From contig CM039503.1 of the NCBI GenBank assembly GCA_022432975.1, positions 50,757,259 to 50,821,258 on the forward strand: a DNA stretch of 64,000 bases, written 5' to 3'. The notes under the pieces are model-generated. The model did not search any database. It worked only from the letters and a program-made list of their open reading frames with translations, and was not told the DNA's origin. Within the stretch, counting starts at the first letter, position 1. Each line of letters starts with the position of its first letter. The translations under genes and the position numbers were made by a program. Shown here one piece after another: positions 12,238 through 22,999 of this stretch. The stretch is from Begonia masoniana (lineage: Eukaryota; Streptophyta; Magnoliopsida; Cucurbitales; Begoniaceae).

Positions 12238-13384
12238 GTAAGATTTCTTTCTCGTTGTCCTTAACTCTCTCACTCTGTAACTCTCTCTGTTTCACTCTTC
12301 CTTTCTCTCGACAGAACTCAAACGGGCGAAATACGAAGTCTGAGAGATTGGGTTCTTTTAAAAGACCAGATCGAACCAGTTCACTTAAGTCCAACCGAAT
12401 CGACCCAGCACACCGAACAGGTTCAGCCGAACCAGATCCAATCCAACTGAACCAGACCTGACCCAAATTCTGTCTCGAATCATACCGAACTAGCTAAAAT
12501 TTTATCAGTAAGGAATTTCTGTCTAAATCCTTTTGAAATGGATTTATTAAAGTGGAAAATTAATATCCAATATTTTATTTGGGCAGTAAAATTCTGAAAG
12601 TCATCCAAACCAATCTAAATTTCAACCCGATCTGATCTAAGACCACATTTAAGAAAATTCTGTCCAAATTCTTCTGAAATTGAATTTACTTAAGTGGGAA
12701 TTTGACACCAAGGTTTTGTTTAAGCATGATATTATTGGAATATTAGAAAATTACGATAAACCCTAACCTCTCGGAAGCGAAGTAAAAGAAAATACCCCGT
12801 TTTTAACATTTTGGCTACGACCCTACTTCACAAAATCTATGTTATTTTCGTATTATTGTTTTATTATTTTATTACATATTTTCGATATTTGAACATACAT
12901 GTTTAGGCATTGACATTGACGTAGAATTGGACATGGTTGGAGTTGGTTTTGGCTCGGTTTTGGCTCGGTTTTGGCTCGGTTTTGGGTCGGTTTTGTTCCT
13001 TTTTTGTAATTTTTAAAATTAAATTCTTAAAAATATATAAATATTATAATATTCCGATCTTCATACCTTTTTACAATTAAAGTTCATTGCACCCTTAACT
13101 AATATAATAGAGAATAGGAGGTCAAGGGCTTGTTGGCGGTTCAATTTGGTTTCGGTCAGAGCAAAACTAATTAGGGTGTAATTTTTTCACGGTGCAAAGT
13201 TTGAAGTTTATTTTTATTTAAAGAAAAAAATTTCAGCGTTTAAGTTGAACAAATCTTAAAATTCGAGATTCATTTTGTTCACAGATAAAGTATAAAATTT
13301 AAGTTAAACATATCTTCAAAGTTGATGATTTAATTTGTACTCTATCCTTTATTTTACATTTGATTTTTAAATTTCTTGTTAAAC
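12238..13384. other. Non-coding flank of the split gene
   Basis: Possible intron or spacer shared with copy B. It holds a short tandem repeat of GGCTCGGTTTT at about 12945-12996 (four units). No further exon is recognised. The short open frames at 12230-12466 look like chance readings of CCGAACC-type words. Confidence 0.5.
12945..12996. repeat. Minisatellite of 12-bp GGCTCGGTTTT-type units
   Basis: Four imperfect units. Copy B has fewer units (about 61955-61985), so the array changed after the segmental duplication. Confidence 0.7.
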
Positions 13385-15415
13385 TGTAGCACCCGGTTCC
13401 TATTAAATCAAATTTAATTTATCAAATTATGATGTACTAATTTTTGAAGAATTTGGAGAAAAAAAAAAAGTGATTAGGTTAGTTAATGAGTATACGAGGG
13501 CAAAAGGGTAATTAGATATTTAAAAGTGGATAACGTATTTAAGAAAAGAAGTTTTGGGTTTAATGCACTGTAGCCGCCATTCTGTTTATCCCTCTCTCTC
13601 TCTCTCGGCCATCAGTTCTCTAGCAGGAACCTTTAGGCGATTCCCCTGCCCGATTTTTCCTTCAACCAAGGTAAGTTTTGATTCGATTACTTGCTGCTTT
13701 AGTGTCTAGGTAACTGATGGATGGCAATGTATGCGTTTCAGAGATGTTGTGACTAAGGGATAAGATTTGGGGTTTAGAGAGGAATCGGGAATGGCGAAGA
13801 AAAGAACTCCTAGGACTAGCCCCTTAGATTTTCGAATGTTTAGAATGAAGTTTAAGTAACGCTGTGCTTATGTTTTAGGTGAGCCAGCTCTTGGAATATC
13901 CTGCAACCAGGAACCTCTCGGGAAGCCAGGTAAGTGAAGTATTGTGTGTGCCTTCGGGCCTACATTACAAAACAGTAGGTTTATGCATGTTTGAGTGTTT
14001 TCTTTTTGTCATGCATCATGTTTTTGAAGAAATACGAAAATGAATTTATATGAAATGTTATGGGAAGGTATGAACAGATTGAAACAGATTAGCTATTAAG
14101 GGAAGTAATCTGCCCCTTAATCGAGTAGAGGATGTATGACTTTGGGAAAATTGATCCACCTCCTAATGGAATTGAGGGATCAGATCAGCTGTTAAGGGAA
14201 CTAATCTGCCCCTTAATTGAGAAGAGGATGTATGACTTTGGGAAAGTTGATCCACCTCCCAATGGAACCGAGGGATCATTTCAGTGAATGAATGAAATTG
14301 CAATTGAGTTGTGAAAGTAGAAACTGCATGATTAGGATTTATGTTTCAGCATACTATTTTATTTGCTTTACTTACTTAGCATTAGGCTAATAGATGAGTT
14401 TTGTGATGTAGGTGTGGAGGTAACTACTGGAGAATTCTCTGAATTTACTGAGGAATAGGCGAAGCTGTTGGAGCACATTCTTGCCACGATTTGGTGTTCT
14501 GATGAGGCGGTTTAACACTTGTCTGTAGGTGAAGTTTCAGTAGTTATTTGATGTTTTGATACCCTTGGGAATTTTCTGCTCTACCAAAGAAAACGTGATT
14601 TAAATGTAGTTGGAGTATGTTATTTCCACAGTTATGTCGAGGATACAGATGTTGTTCTTTTGTTAATGGTTATTTGTTGAATGTCAGGCGTTATTTAGGG
14701 TCAGGTTGTTTTGAATGCTTTGAGTGAAATTTGTAAGTTCAACCATTGGTGAATGAAGTTCACCGGTGGATGTGAGATAAAGTCGATCGGATGAAGGAAA
14801 TCATCCGGCTGACGTCACCGGTGGATGCGAGATTTAGTCTTTCGGGTGAAGGAAATCATCCGGCTGGCGTCATCGGTAGATGTAGGAAGACTTTTGTCGT
14901 CTTATGACCGGTGGTTGCGAGCAATGGGTTTTTTTCATTTAGTGACTGGGCAATGTAATCAGTTTTGTTTTGTCTTGTGAAGGAAAAATGGACTTTGTCG
15001 TTTAGTCACCGGTGGACGTCGTTTGTTAAATCCACCGGATGACGTAGCCAAAGTTTTTGTCGTTTTGTCACCGGAAGAAGCCTTCTGTTTTCTGTTTCAG
15101 TTTCTTCCGTTGACTTTGCTCAGCGGCAGATACGTTTGACTTCTGTAACTTTTCAAGTAATTCACGATTAAACCTTTACTTTCTTTGGTCGATTATTTCT
15201 TAATATTCCAACCGATTATTCAAACATTGTTTTTATAGTTTTGTTTAACTCTATTTTTGCTTAAATGATCTCCGCTGCAAGTCTTTAAATGTTTTGAAGT
15301 TTTAGAAAATGTCAAAGTTTGACTTTCGAGCGAAGTTTAAAATTTAGTCCAAAGTTTCTTAGTTATGTTCGAGCTATGAGTAACGAATCGGGTTTATATA
15401 ATTCGGGGCGTTACA
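13385..15415 (+). mobile_element. Solo LTR of a Ty3/gypsy element
   Basis: Begins TGTAGCACCCGG and ends GGGGCGTTACA, flanked by a perfect 5-bp duplication TAAAC (13380-13384 and 15416-15420). No internal region follows, so it is a solo LTR left by LTR-LTR recombination. The same family supplies the LTR fragment starting at 36845 and, more distantly, the chromovirus LTRs at 37239. Confidence 0.85.
14761..14870 (+). repeat. 55-bp tandem repeat in the solo LTR (2 units)
   Basis: Two 55-bp units beginning CACCGGTGGATG and ending GACGT or GGCGT. Unit junctions create TGACGTCA, a palindrome matching plant bZIP/as-1-type sites. Copy B has three units. Confidence 0.75.
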
Positions 15416-15604
15416 TAAACCATGTTGAAGAAAAGAGATTCCCCTATCTAGATAAACTCAAGCAAACGTAGAGCAGAAGTTTCCTTGTTAAACTTCCACG
15501 GCCTACACGCTACAACATGAATCAATTGTTGCATTTATTTTTAATCTACCTCTTTGTGTAATCTATATCCTTATATTTGTAAATAATTGTAATTTTGTTT
15601 TCAG

Positions 15605-18499
15605 GTGGAAAGCATGATCCCTGGGTCTCTACCAGCATCTGAAGGACCTATCATTTGAAGGACCTATAATACTCGTGGTTGACAAAGCTGATGGAGATGA
15701 GGAGGTTTTACTTATTTTTAATTCCGTTGAAATAGCTGGAAATTGTACGATGCGTTTAAACAATTATACGTTTTCAAATAGAATTTTAGCATCTTAGACA
15801 TTCTCTAAGAATTGATGAAGTCCTAACGTTGATCTTTTTTAGGACATTTTGTGACAGAGTGTGGTGCTTTGTGGGATAATCTTAGGTTAGCTGTTGCAAA
15901 ATGAACATGTACTACTAGTAAACAGTTTAGATTGTTGTTTGCACTTTTCAGTTGGAGGGACAAAGCTGTTGAGAATGAAATAATACCAGAAGAAGTGAGG
16001 GTAGATTAGGAACTTAAAAGGGTGATGTGGCAGAGTTAGTTATTGTTGCGAGGGAGGTTACTTGACTATATAAGGAGAAAAGTGGAGAGCATGAATTATC
16101 GGTGTGAATGTTGTTGTTGCGTCTTGTTTAAAGAGATTTTAGGGTTCTAGGTCTATGGTATTGTCCAGATTCGTGGTTAGATTTTGGGTTTATATCGGAA
16201 TCTTTTAGCATTGTTGTTAGATTCGTGATTGTTCTTCATGCTATTCGGGTTCGCTATGCAACAAAAGCAATTTGCTAGTCTTTAATTTTCCTACATTTTA
16301 GTTTTTCAATACAAAGTTTGTTTCTTATCTTAGAAGCAGTTCAACAGGTAACAGCTGCTGGAAGTAACATAGTGGGCATTGTCCTTCTACAAGAGCTCCC
16401 TCACTTATCTCATCTCGGTGTTCGGGCTAGACAAGCAAGTCCTTTTTTTTTTTAAAATGAATTTAATATTTGTTTATAATTTTGAAGAATAATGATCTCA
16501 ATGGGTTGTACAGGAGAAAGTTGTTTTTGTGACTTGTGAAGACGATGACAGAGTTGCTGATATTAAGAAACTTAGTGGACAATTTGTGAGGTCATTTACA
16601 CGTTTTCTCTGTGATTTTGTTTTGAAAAACTAGCCTCACTATTGAGTTCTCTTTCATATTGAAATGGTTCCTACCTTCGGAGTTTATGCAGGTTGGAAGC
16701 GTCCTCGACGGCTGTTAATTTGGTTTCGTTATCCGATAAGAACACTGATAATTCTGCAACAAATCTTTCAGCTGCTAATTCATCTGGAATCGAGTCTTCC
16801 GGGCTGGTTGATCCTCTCCGATCATCTGTTAAAGCTCCTTACTCCGGTCAGGTAAATTTTATTTCAGGTCATATGAACTTGGTCATTTTTGTCTCTCTCT
16901 CTCTCTCTCATCCATTCAGAGGGAGACGACCCGAGTAAGTTATTGCAAAAATAAGGCAAAAATGGATGGATGATTCACTTTGCATTGAATTGTTTAGTTT
17001 TAGAGATTTATGTGTCATTTCAAAACATACTTTTATGATTGTGATTATGATTTTTAACGTTTTAATATTTTTATTGAATTTTTGTTATTTCAAGATCTCT
17101 GTCAAGGGCGTGCTTGCTGGAGGTGTCATGTTACTTGCAGATGCAGATGCCCAGATTTCCGGTGCCAAGGCTGCTGCTTGTAGTCGTTTGGCATCTTTGG
17201 CAGCACTTTCCGAAAAAAGTAATTCCTGAAAGCCAAATATTTTCCTTACTGCTAGAGTAGTTTTCAAATTAGATATTGATACTTTTTTTAGGCAAATAAT
17301 CATCTTAATTTGGGAGCGTTAGCAATTAAGTCGGTGTCGTCTTTTTTGTCTCGTGATCTTTAGAGAAAAACAAGTCGCTAAAATCGCATTTTGCATCGAG
17401 TTTTTCAACTTGTTTCTATTTGAAAATTGTCGAAATCGTTCTATCAATAGTTGTTTATATGGGAAAATAGTCAGGAGAGAAGATAATGTGACAAAAATAC
17501 GATTATTTTGATGGTGATCCTAGCTAAGGAGGTTTAATTCTTGCGATCAACGCAGTTGAATTCTTTCTTATGCTAATCTCTGATGTGATTGCAGTTTATA
17601 GCGAACATGGGGTCCCAGCATCATTTGGTGTCCCTAAAGGAGCAGTGATTCCATTTGGCTCCATGGAAATGGCGGTAGAGCAGAGCGGATCAACGGAATC
17701 TTTCAAGTCTTTAATGGACCAGGTAGAAATGGCCAAGCTCGAAGGCGGTGAGCTCGATAAACTCTGCTCCAACCTCCAGGAACTGATATCATCTCTCCAG
17801 GTTCCAAAGCAGATCATCGATAGCTTAGGGAGAATATTTTCCGGCAAAGCACGGTTAATCGTTCGATCTAGTGCTAACGTCGAAGATCTGGCTGGAATGT
17901 CTGCAGCTGGACTTTACGAATCGATTCCTAATGTCAGTCCTTCAAATCCGGTAGTGTTTGGAAATGCCGTTAGTCATGTATGGGCTTCGTTATATACTCG
18001 TAGAGCGGTTCTGAGTCGCCGAGCATCCGGAGTACCTCAAAATGAAGCTTCAATGGCAGTTCTGGTTCAAGAAATGCTCTCACCGGACTTATCCTTTGTG
18101 TTACACACTCTCAGCCCAACCGACCGAGACAACAAATCCGTCGAGGCCGAGATTGCTTCCGGACTTGGCGAAACTCTGGCTTCCGGCACTCGTGGAACGC
18201 CCTGGCGTTTTTCATCTGGGAAATTTGACGGCCTCGTTCGAACCCTAGCATTTGCAAACTTCAGTGAGGAACTGGTGGTTTTAGGATCAGGTCCCGCGGA
18301 TGGTGAAGTGATCCCGTTGACGGTTGATTACAGTAAGAAACCTTTGACTGTTGATCCCATCTTTCGCCATCAACTTGGTCAGCGTCTGTCGGCGGTCGGT
18401 TTTTTTCTCGAACAGAAGTTTGGTTGTGCCCAGGACGTCGAAGGATGTGTCGTCGGCAAAGATATCTTCGTCGTCCAGACCCGTCCACAACCACTGTAA
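15605..18499 (+). CDS. PWD: 3' portion of phosphoglucan, water dikinase, 5'-truncated and probably a pseudogene
   Basis: PWD (GWD3) transfers the beta-phosphate of ATP to glucan C3 in plastids and starts starch breakdown. Six exons are readable: 15605-15704, 16348-16434, 16514-16590, 16692-16851, 17095-17218 and 17595-18499. They encode roughly the C-terminal 480 residues. Exon 2 has the phosphohistidine region [13 protein letters not shown]. The last exon is the PPDK-type ATP-binding domain, with [20 protein letters not shown] and a terminal QTRPQPL. Exon 2 uses a GC-AG intron (donor GCAAGT at 16435). In exon 1 a 16-bp tandem duplication puts a TGA at 15656-15658. The remaining upstream exons of this roughly 1200-residue protein are not seen; a solo LTR lies 190 bp upstream. 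The last exon is fully open (17595-18499). Confidence 0.8.
15636..15667 (+). repeat. 16-bp tandem duplication in a PWD exon
   Basis: Units 15636-15651 and 15652-15667 differ at one base. Removing one restores the expected [22 protein letters not shown] reading; keeping both yields an in-frame TGA. Confidence 0.85.
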
Positions 18500-19211
18500 A
18501 ACCCCATTTTAGCTTTCGGTTAAACTGAACATGTATAATTCAGCAACAGCGGACCAGCACAATCAGCGACTAAAGCGAAGGATGTATTATAATTCGCTAC
18601 GACTCAATCCGAGAGAAAGTAAGGAATTCCCATTCCCACAGTTATGTTCTTCAAAATATTACGTATAGTTTGGAAGGTATATTGTATTGTCTACGGTTTA
18701 GAAGCTCTGTCAACAATGGAGGTTTTTGAGGTCCAATTGGGACCATCCTTCATGGCTGTTAGAATGAAGCACAAATCACTTTGCTTAAAATATATTTTTA
18801 AAATTAATTATTTACATCTCAAACCATGAGTGCAATTAAGATATAATTAATAAAATAAATTATAAATAATTAATTTATTAAATTAATTACATTCAATATT
18901 GATTGACAAATCATCAAATATATTTAAATTACATAATAAAATAATAAGTGTAATATTATTAGATCGTAACCCATATATAAGTTATAGAGAGATAAATGAT
19001 GGTTTAGAGATAATAGACTCAACCAATATAAATGTACATTTACTTTATTTTCAATTTTCATGACATGTTAATCATTAATTGTTGTAATTAATGATTTTTT
19101 TTAACGGTTTGTAATTTATTAAATTAATTGTATCAATTAAAAGAAAAATTATAAAATAAAATTTACATTATTCATTAATTTAACATATTTTAAAGCATGA
19201 CAATAATAAGA
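18500..19211. other. PWD 3' flank, AT-rich spacer
   Basis: The first 350 bp probably hold the PWD 3' untranslated region. The rest is strongly AT-rich with many AATTAAT words. No gene seen. Confidence 0.5.
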
Positions 19212-19220
19212 TAAAATTTA

Positions 19221-19520
19221 GGGTAAATTTCAAAAACCACCTTGAAGTTCGCGAAATTCCCGAAAACACCCTCAGACTTTAAGTCTTCCCAGTCAAAACC
19301 TCCGAGTTTTAAAAACTCACAAAAAGACCCCTGGCGGGGCCCCGCATACCCCCCGAATGTGACTTCGGGGGGCCGAATTCATCTGCGGCCCCCCGCATGG
19401 CAAATTTGCCACTCACGTGCGCCGCACGTCGACGAATTCGGGGGGCCGAACCAAAATAGCGGGGCGCCGCACAACACGGAGGGAAGATGCGGGGGCCTCT
19501 GACCCTCGCTCACGTGCGCA
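19221..19520 (+). repeat. Left terminal inverted repeat of MULE
   Basis: Starts GGGTAAATTTC and pairs base for base with 25084 downward (coordinates sum to 44305). It is GC-rich from 19330 on, with GGGGCCCCG words. Confidence 0.9.
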
Positions 19521-19557
19521 GCACGTGAAAACACTTCGGGGGGCCTTACATCTGGCA

Positions 19558-20000
19558 CGGCCCCCCGTTTCGATGGACAATCGGGGGGCCGCGAATCCGA
19601 TACGGCCCCCCGATTGTCCATTGACTTATCAATTTTGATCTTTCGATGGAAATCGGGGGGCCGCGAATCCGATACGGCCCCCCGATTGTCCATCGACTTA
19701 TCAATTTTGATCTGTCGATGGACAATCGGGGGGCCGCGAATCCGATACGGCCCCCCAATTGTCCATCGACAAATCAATTTTTGATATGTCGATGGACAAT
19801 CGGGGGCCGTATCGGATTCGCGGCCCCCTGATTGTCCATCACAGATCAATAATTGATCTGTGATGGACAATCGGGGGGCCGCGAATCTGATACGGCCCCC
19901 CGATTGTCCATCGACATATCAAAAATTGATATGTTGATGGACAATCGGGGGGCCGCATAAGATATTCGGCCCCCCGAATGTCTAATTTGAAACGATGCGG
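19558..20000. repeat. Array of six palindromic GC-rich units
   Basis: Six units of about 70-85 bp, each an inverted repeat: GATGGACAATCGGGGGGCC, a short core, then its reverse complement. Units are joined by AT-rich spacers that are themselves partly palindromic (for example near 19845-19865). The core of the fourth unit is inverted relative to the others. It lies only on the left side, between the inverted repeat and the transposase promoter. Confidence 0.85.
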
Positions 20001-20134
20001 GGGGCCGCATTGAAATAGCGGGGGGCCGAATTCCTTTATTATTTAAGGAGCTCGGCCTCCTGCGAAGAAATAACTCAATCCTCTCTGAAAACTTTTCTCT
20101 GAGCAGTCTAATTTTCTCTTTTTTAGCAAGGACG

Positions 20135-22351
20135 ATGGATTCTGATCCCGATAGATGGTTTGAATTTGACGAGGAAGCAGATAGTGAAGCCGGAATGAAT
20201 TTGTATCCGGACGATGATCCTCCACATGGTGATGATGGCTCGGATCAAAATGAACCAATACCGGTGTGTTCGACATCCAGAACTCTAGACGATCAGCTGC
20301 GAACACCGATTATGTCAGACGATGATGAGGTAGAAAGCGTTCAGGTAAGAGAAGAAATTCATATGGAATTTTTTGTTACTAGAGAATATGCAACTTTAAA
20401 AGAGCTGAAAGATGAAATAAAAGATTATTCTATAAAACACGGATTAGGGATAAGATTCGTTAAAAGTGATAGTAGACGATTGAGGGCTAAGTGTTCAGAA
20501 GGGTGTGATTGGCTTTTGCATGCCTCGCAAAAGCAAGCTGAGCAAACCTTTCAAATAAAAACTTTGGTCAGTACTCATAGTTGTGCCAGAATAGTTGAGA
20601 ATAGAAATGTTAGTGCAAAATGGGTGGCAAACAATTACCTGGCGAGGTTCAAAAGTCACCCTAGGTGGGATATATCTTCCATTGTAGAGACAGTGAGGGT
20701 GGACCACAGATGTCATATCACACCTAGTCTTGCTAGAAGAGCGAGAAGTATTGCTCTGAGTATTAACGAAGGCAAGGCTGATGAACAATACAAATTAATA
20801 TGGTCGTACAAAGCCGAAATACATAGAACAAATCCGGGGAGCACTTTCGAAGTGCATATTTACGATGCGGGTGACACATTTGTGTGCCAAAGAGTATATA
20901 TGTGTTTGGCCGCTTGCAAGACGGGTTTGTTACAGTTTGGTCGCCGAGTGATCTGTTTGGATGGCTGTCACTTGAAGGGCTCCTGTCCTGGACAATTACT
21001 GACAGCCGTTAGTATTGACGCCAATGATGGAATATACCCCGTCGCTGTTGCCAACGTGGAAAAAGAGACCGAGGAAACATGGACGTGGTTTTTGAGACTT
21101 TTGAAGGCGGACCTATACACTGGAGATGGAACCGGCTGGACGATCGTTTCGGATCGACAAAAGGTATGTTGTTTAATTAATTAAATTAATTGTGGTGTAA
21201 TTAAGGAGTGTAATTAAGGTGCGTAACTAACTAACTTTATTTTAATATCAGGGCTTGAGGAATGCCGTCGAAGACGAATTTAGTGAAGCCGAACACCGCT
21301 TCTGCCTGCGGCACATGTACAATAACTTTAAAGGGCTGTTTCGGGGCAAAGCATTTAGAGAAGCGATGTGGAAGGCAGCTAGGGCACCCACAAGAGCTCA
21401 TTTCAATTTAGAAATGGGGAAATTACGAAGGCTCAGCTCGGCTGCCCACGAATGGCTTCAAGGAGAAGACCCTAGATATTGGACCAGTCATGCCTTCTCT
21501 CCGATTCCCAAGTGCGATATTGGCTTAAACAATTTGTGTGAGTCATTTAATGCACTTATATTGACTGCCAGGGACAAACCGATCATCACCATGTTTGAGA
21601 ATATCCGAACGTACATGATGACTCGGATCGTTAAAAAATTTGAGAAGATGGCGGGATTGACGACTCTTCTGTGTCCCCAAATATATAAGAAGATTGAGAA
21701 GCTCGAAGATGCAGCTGCAAATTGGTCCCCTACGCTCGGGACAGGTTCACGATTTCAAGTGAGCAACAGCAACGAACAATTCGTTGTCGACTTGAATACG
21801 TGGGAGTGCTCCTGCACCCGGTGGACGCTTACTGGGATTCCGTGTGCCCATGCCATTTCTTGCATATTTTTCATGAGAATGAAGCCAGAAAGTTACGTTC
21901 ATCCATGCTATCACCGGATGACATTGCTGCAGATGTACGCTAATTTTATTCAACCCATGAACGGCCAATTAATGTGGCCGTATGTGCCAGGTATGGTGGA
22001 ACTAGTCCCGCCAAGAAGATATCGCCAACCTGGTAGACCCAAGAAGACCAGAGTGCGAGATGCCGATGAGCCGTCAAGTTCGAGAGCTAGTAGGCGGAAT
22101 TCAAGGATGGCGTGTGGTATCTGTCGGCAGTACGGGCACAATAGTCGAACTTGTCCTAACCGAGGATCTACTTCAGGCACTGCTGCTTCCCAAGACACGT
22201 TTATGGGTTTCAACATAAATGATGAGATACAGGTACGTTCTAAACAGTTCGCTCATAAATACGTTGTAATTTTAATTTTTTATATAATATAATTTTCATG
22301 CTATTTCAGGAATCTACGACGCACGGCCGAGGCAGGAGCAGAAGAAATTAA
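20135..22351 (+). CDS. MURA-type Mutator transposase
   Basis: Three exons, 20135-21163, 21252-22232 and 22310-22351, give 683 residues. Domains: acidic N-terminus; MuDR-family DNA-binding region about 85-155 (FFVTREYATLKELK to THSC); MULE DDE transposase domain with Asp276 in ICLDGCHLKG, Asp340 in VSDRQK and a candidate Glu near 397; SWIM zinc finger about 528-543 (CSC...GIPCAH); CCHC knuckle 631-644 (CGICRQYGHNSRTC). All introns are GT-AG, and exon sums stay in frame. It cuts and inserts elements bearing these terminal repeats in the nucleus. A possible TATA-like TTATTTAA lies near 20040; a TTTTTTAG just before the ATG suggests a leader intron. No lesion seen. Confidence 0.9.
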
Positions 22352-22999
22352 TTGTTGTAATTTGTGTTGTAATTTGTGTTGGAGTTCATCTACGTTAATG
22401 TAATATAATTTTTTTTTCACATTCATCCACGTTAATATAATATAATTTTTTTTTCACATTAATTACTTAAAATTACTAAAGTAATTAATAAATTATTTAT
22501 TTAACTAATCATTTAAATATAATAAGTAATTTGAATAAAACAATTGATTAATAATTTTAGATAATTTAGAATTAATTTATTTACAAATTATTACAATTGA
22601 TTAATAATTTGTAATTAACGATTTCATTAAAATTAATTTATTACAATTTACTACCAATTATTACAGATATTTTAGAATTTATTTATTACAAATTATTTCA
22701 GATACATTACTTTATTAAATTATTTACTAAAATATATTTCAGATGTATTAATAATTTGAAATTAACGATTTCATTAAAATTAATTAATTAATTAATTATT
22801 TAAAAAAAATGAAAAATTGGACATAGTTTTATTTGTTTTATGACTCCCCATCGCTATCTTCAAATTGTTCCTGCAAGTTTAAATAACATATATATACCCA
22901 AACAGTTCCAGTAAATGTACATCAAACTCAAATGTAACTAATAATGTACATCAAACTCAAATAAAAATACATCAAATGAAATACAAAATATAAAATAAA
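22352..22999. other. AT-rich spacer between the convergent MULE genes
   Basis: Presumed shared 3' region. It contains a direct repeat at about 22395-22460 and many TTAATTAAT words. No coding potential seen. Confidence 0.6.

Larger units (their letters stand above)
3180..15415. repeat. Segmental duplication, copy A
   Basis: Matches 52180-64000 in order and orientation with few changes: flank, gag-only retroelement, flank, solo LTR. The match starts shortly right of the N gap and continues at least to the point where copy B leaves the window. Shared insertion sites show the two blocks descend from one ancestor that already contained these elements. Confidence 0.9.

Noticed and set aside
12230..12466. 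Overlapping frames on both strands rich in CCGAACC words
   Set aside because: Low-complexity sequence; no homology seen and no splice context.
19379..19870. Arg/Pro-rich frames in the GC-rich MULE end
   Set aside because: They are readings of palindromic repeat units in both strands and have no independent support.
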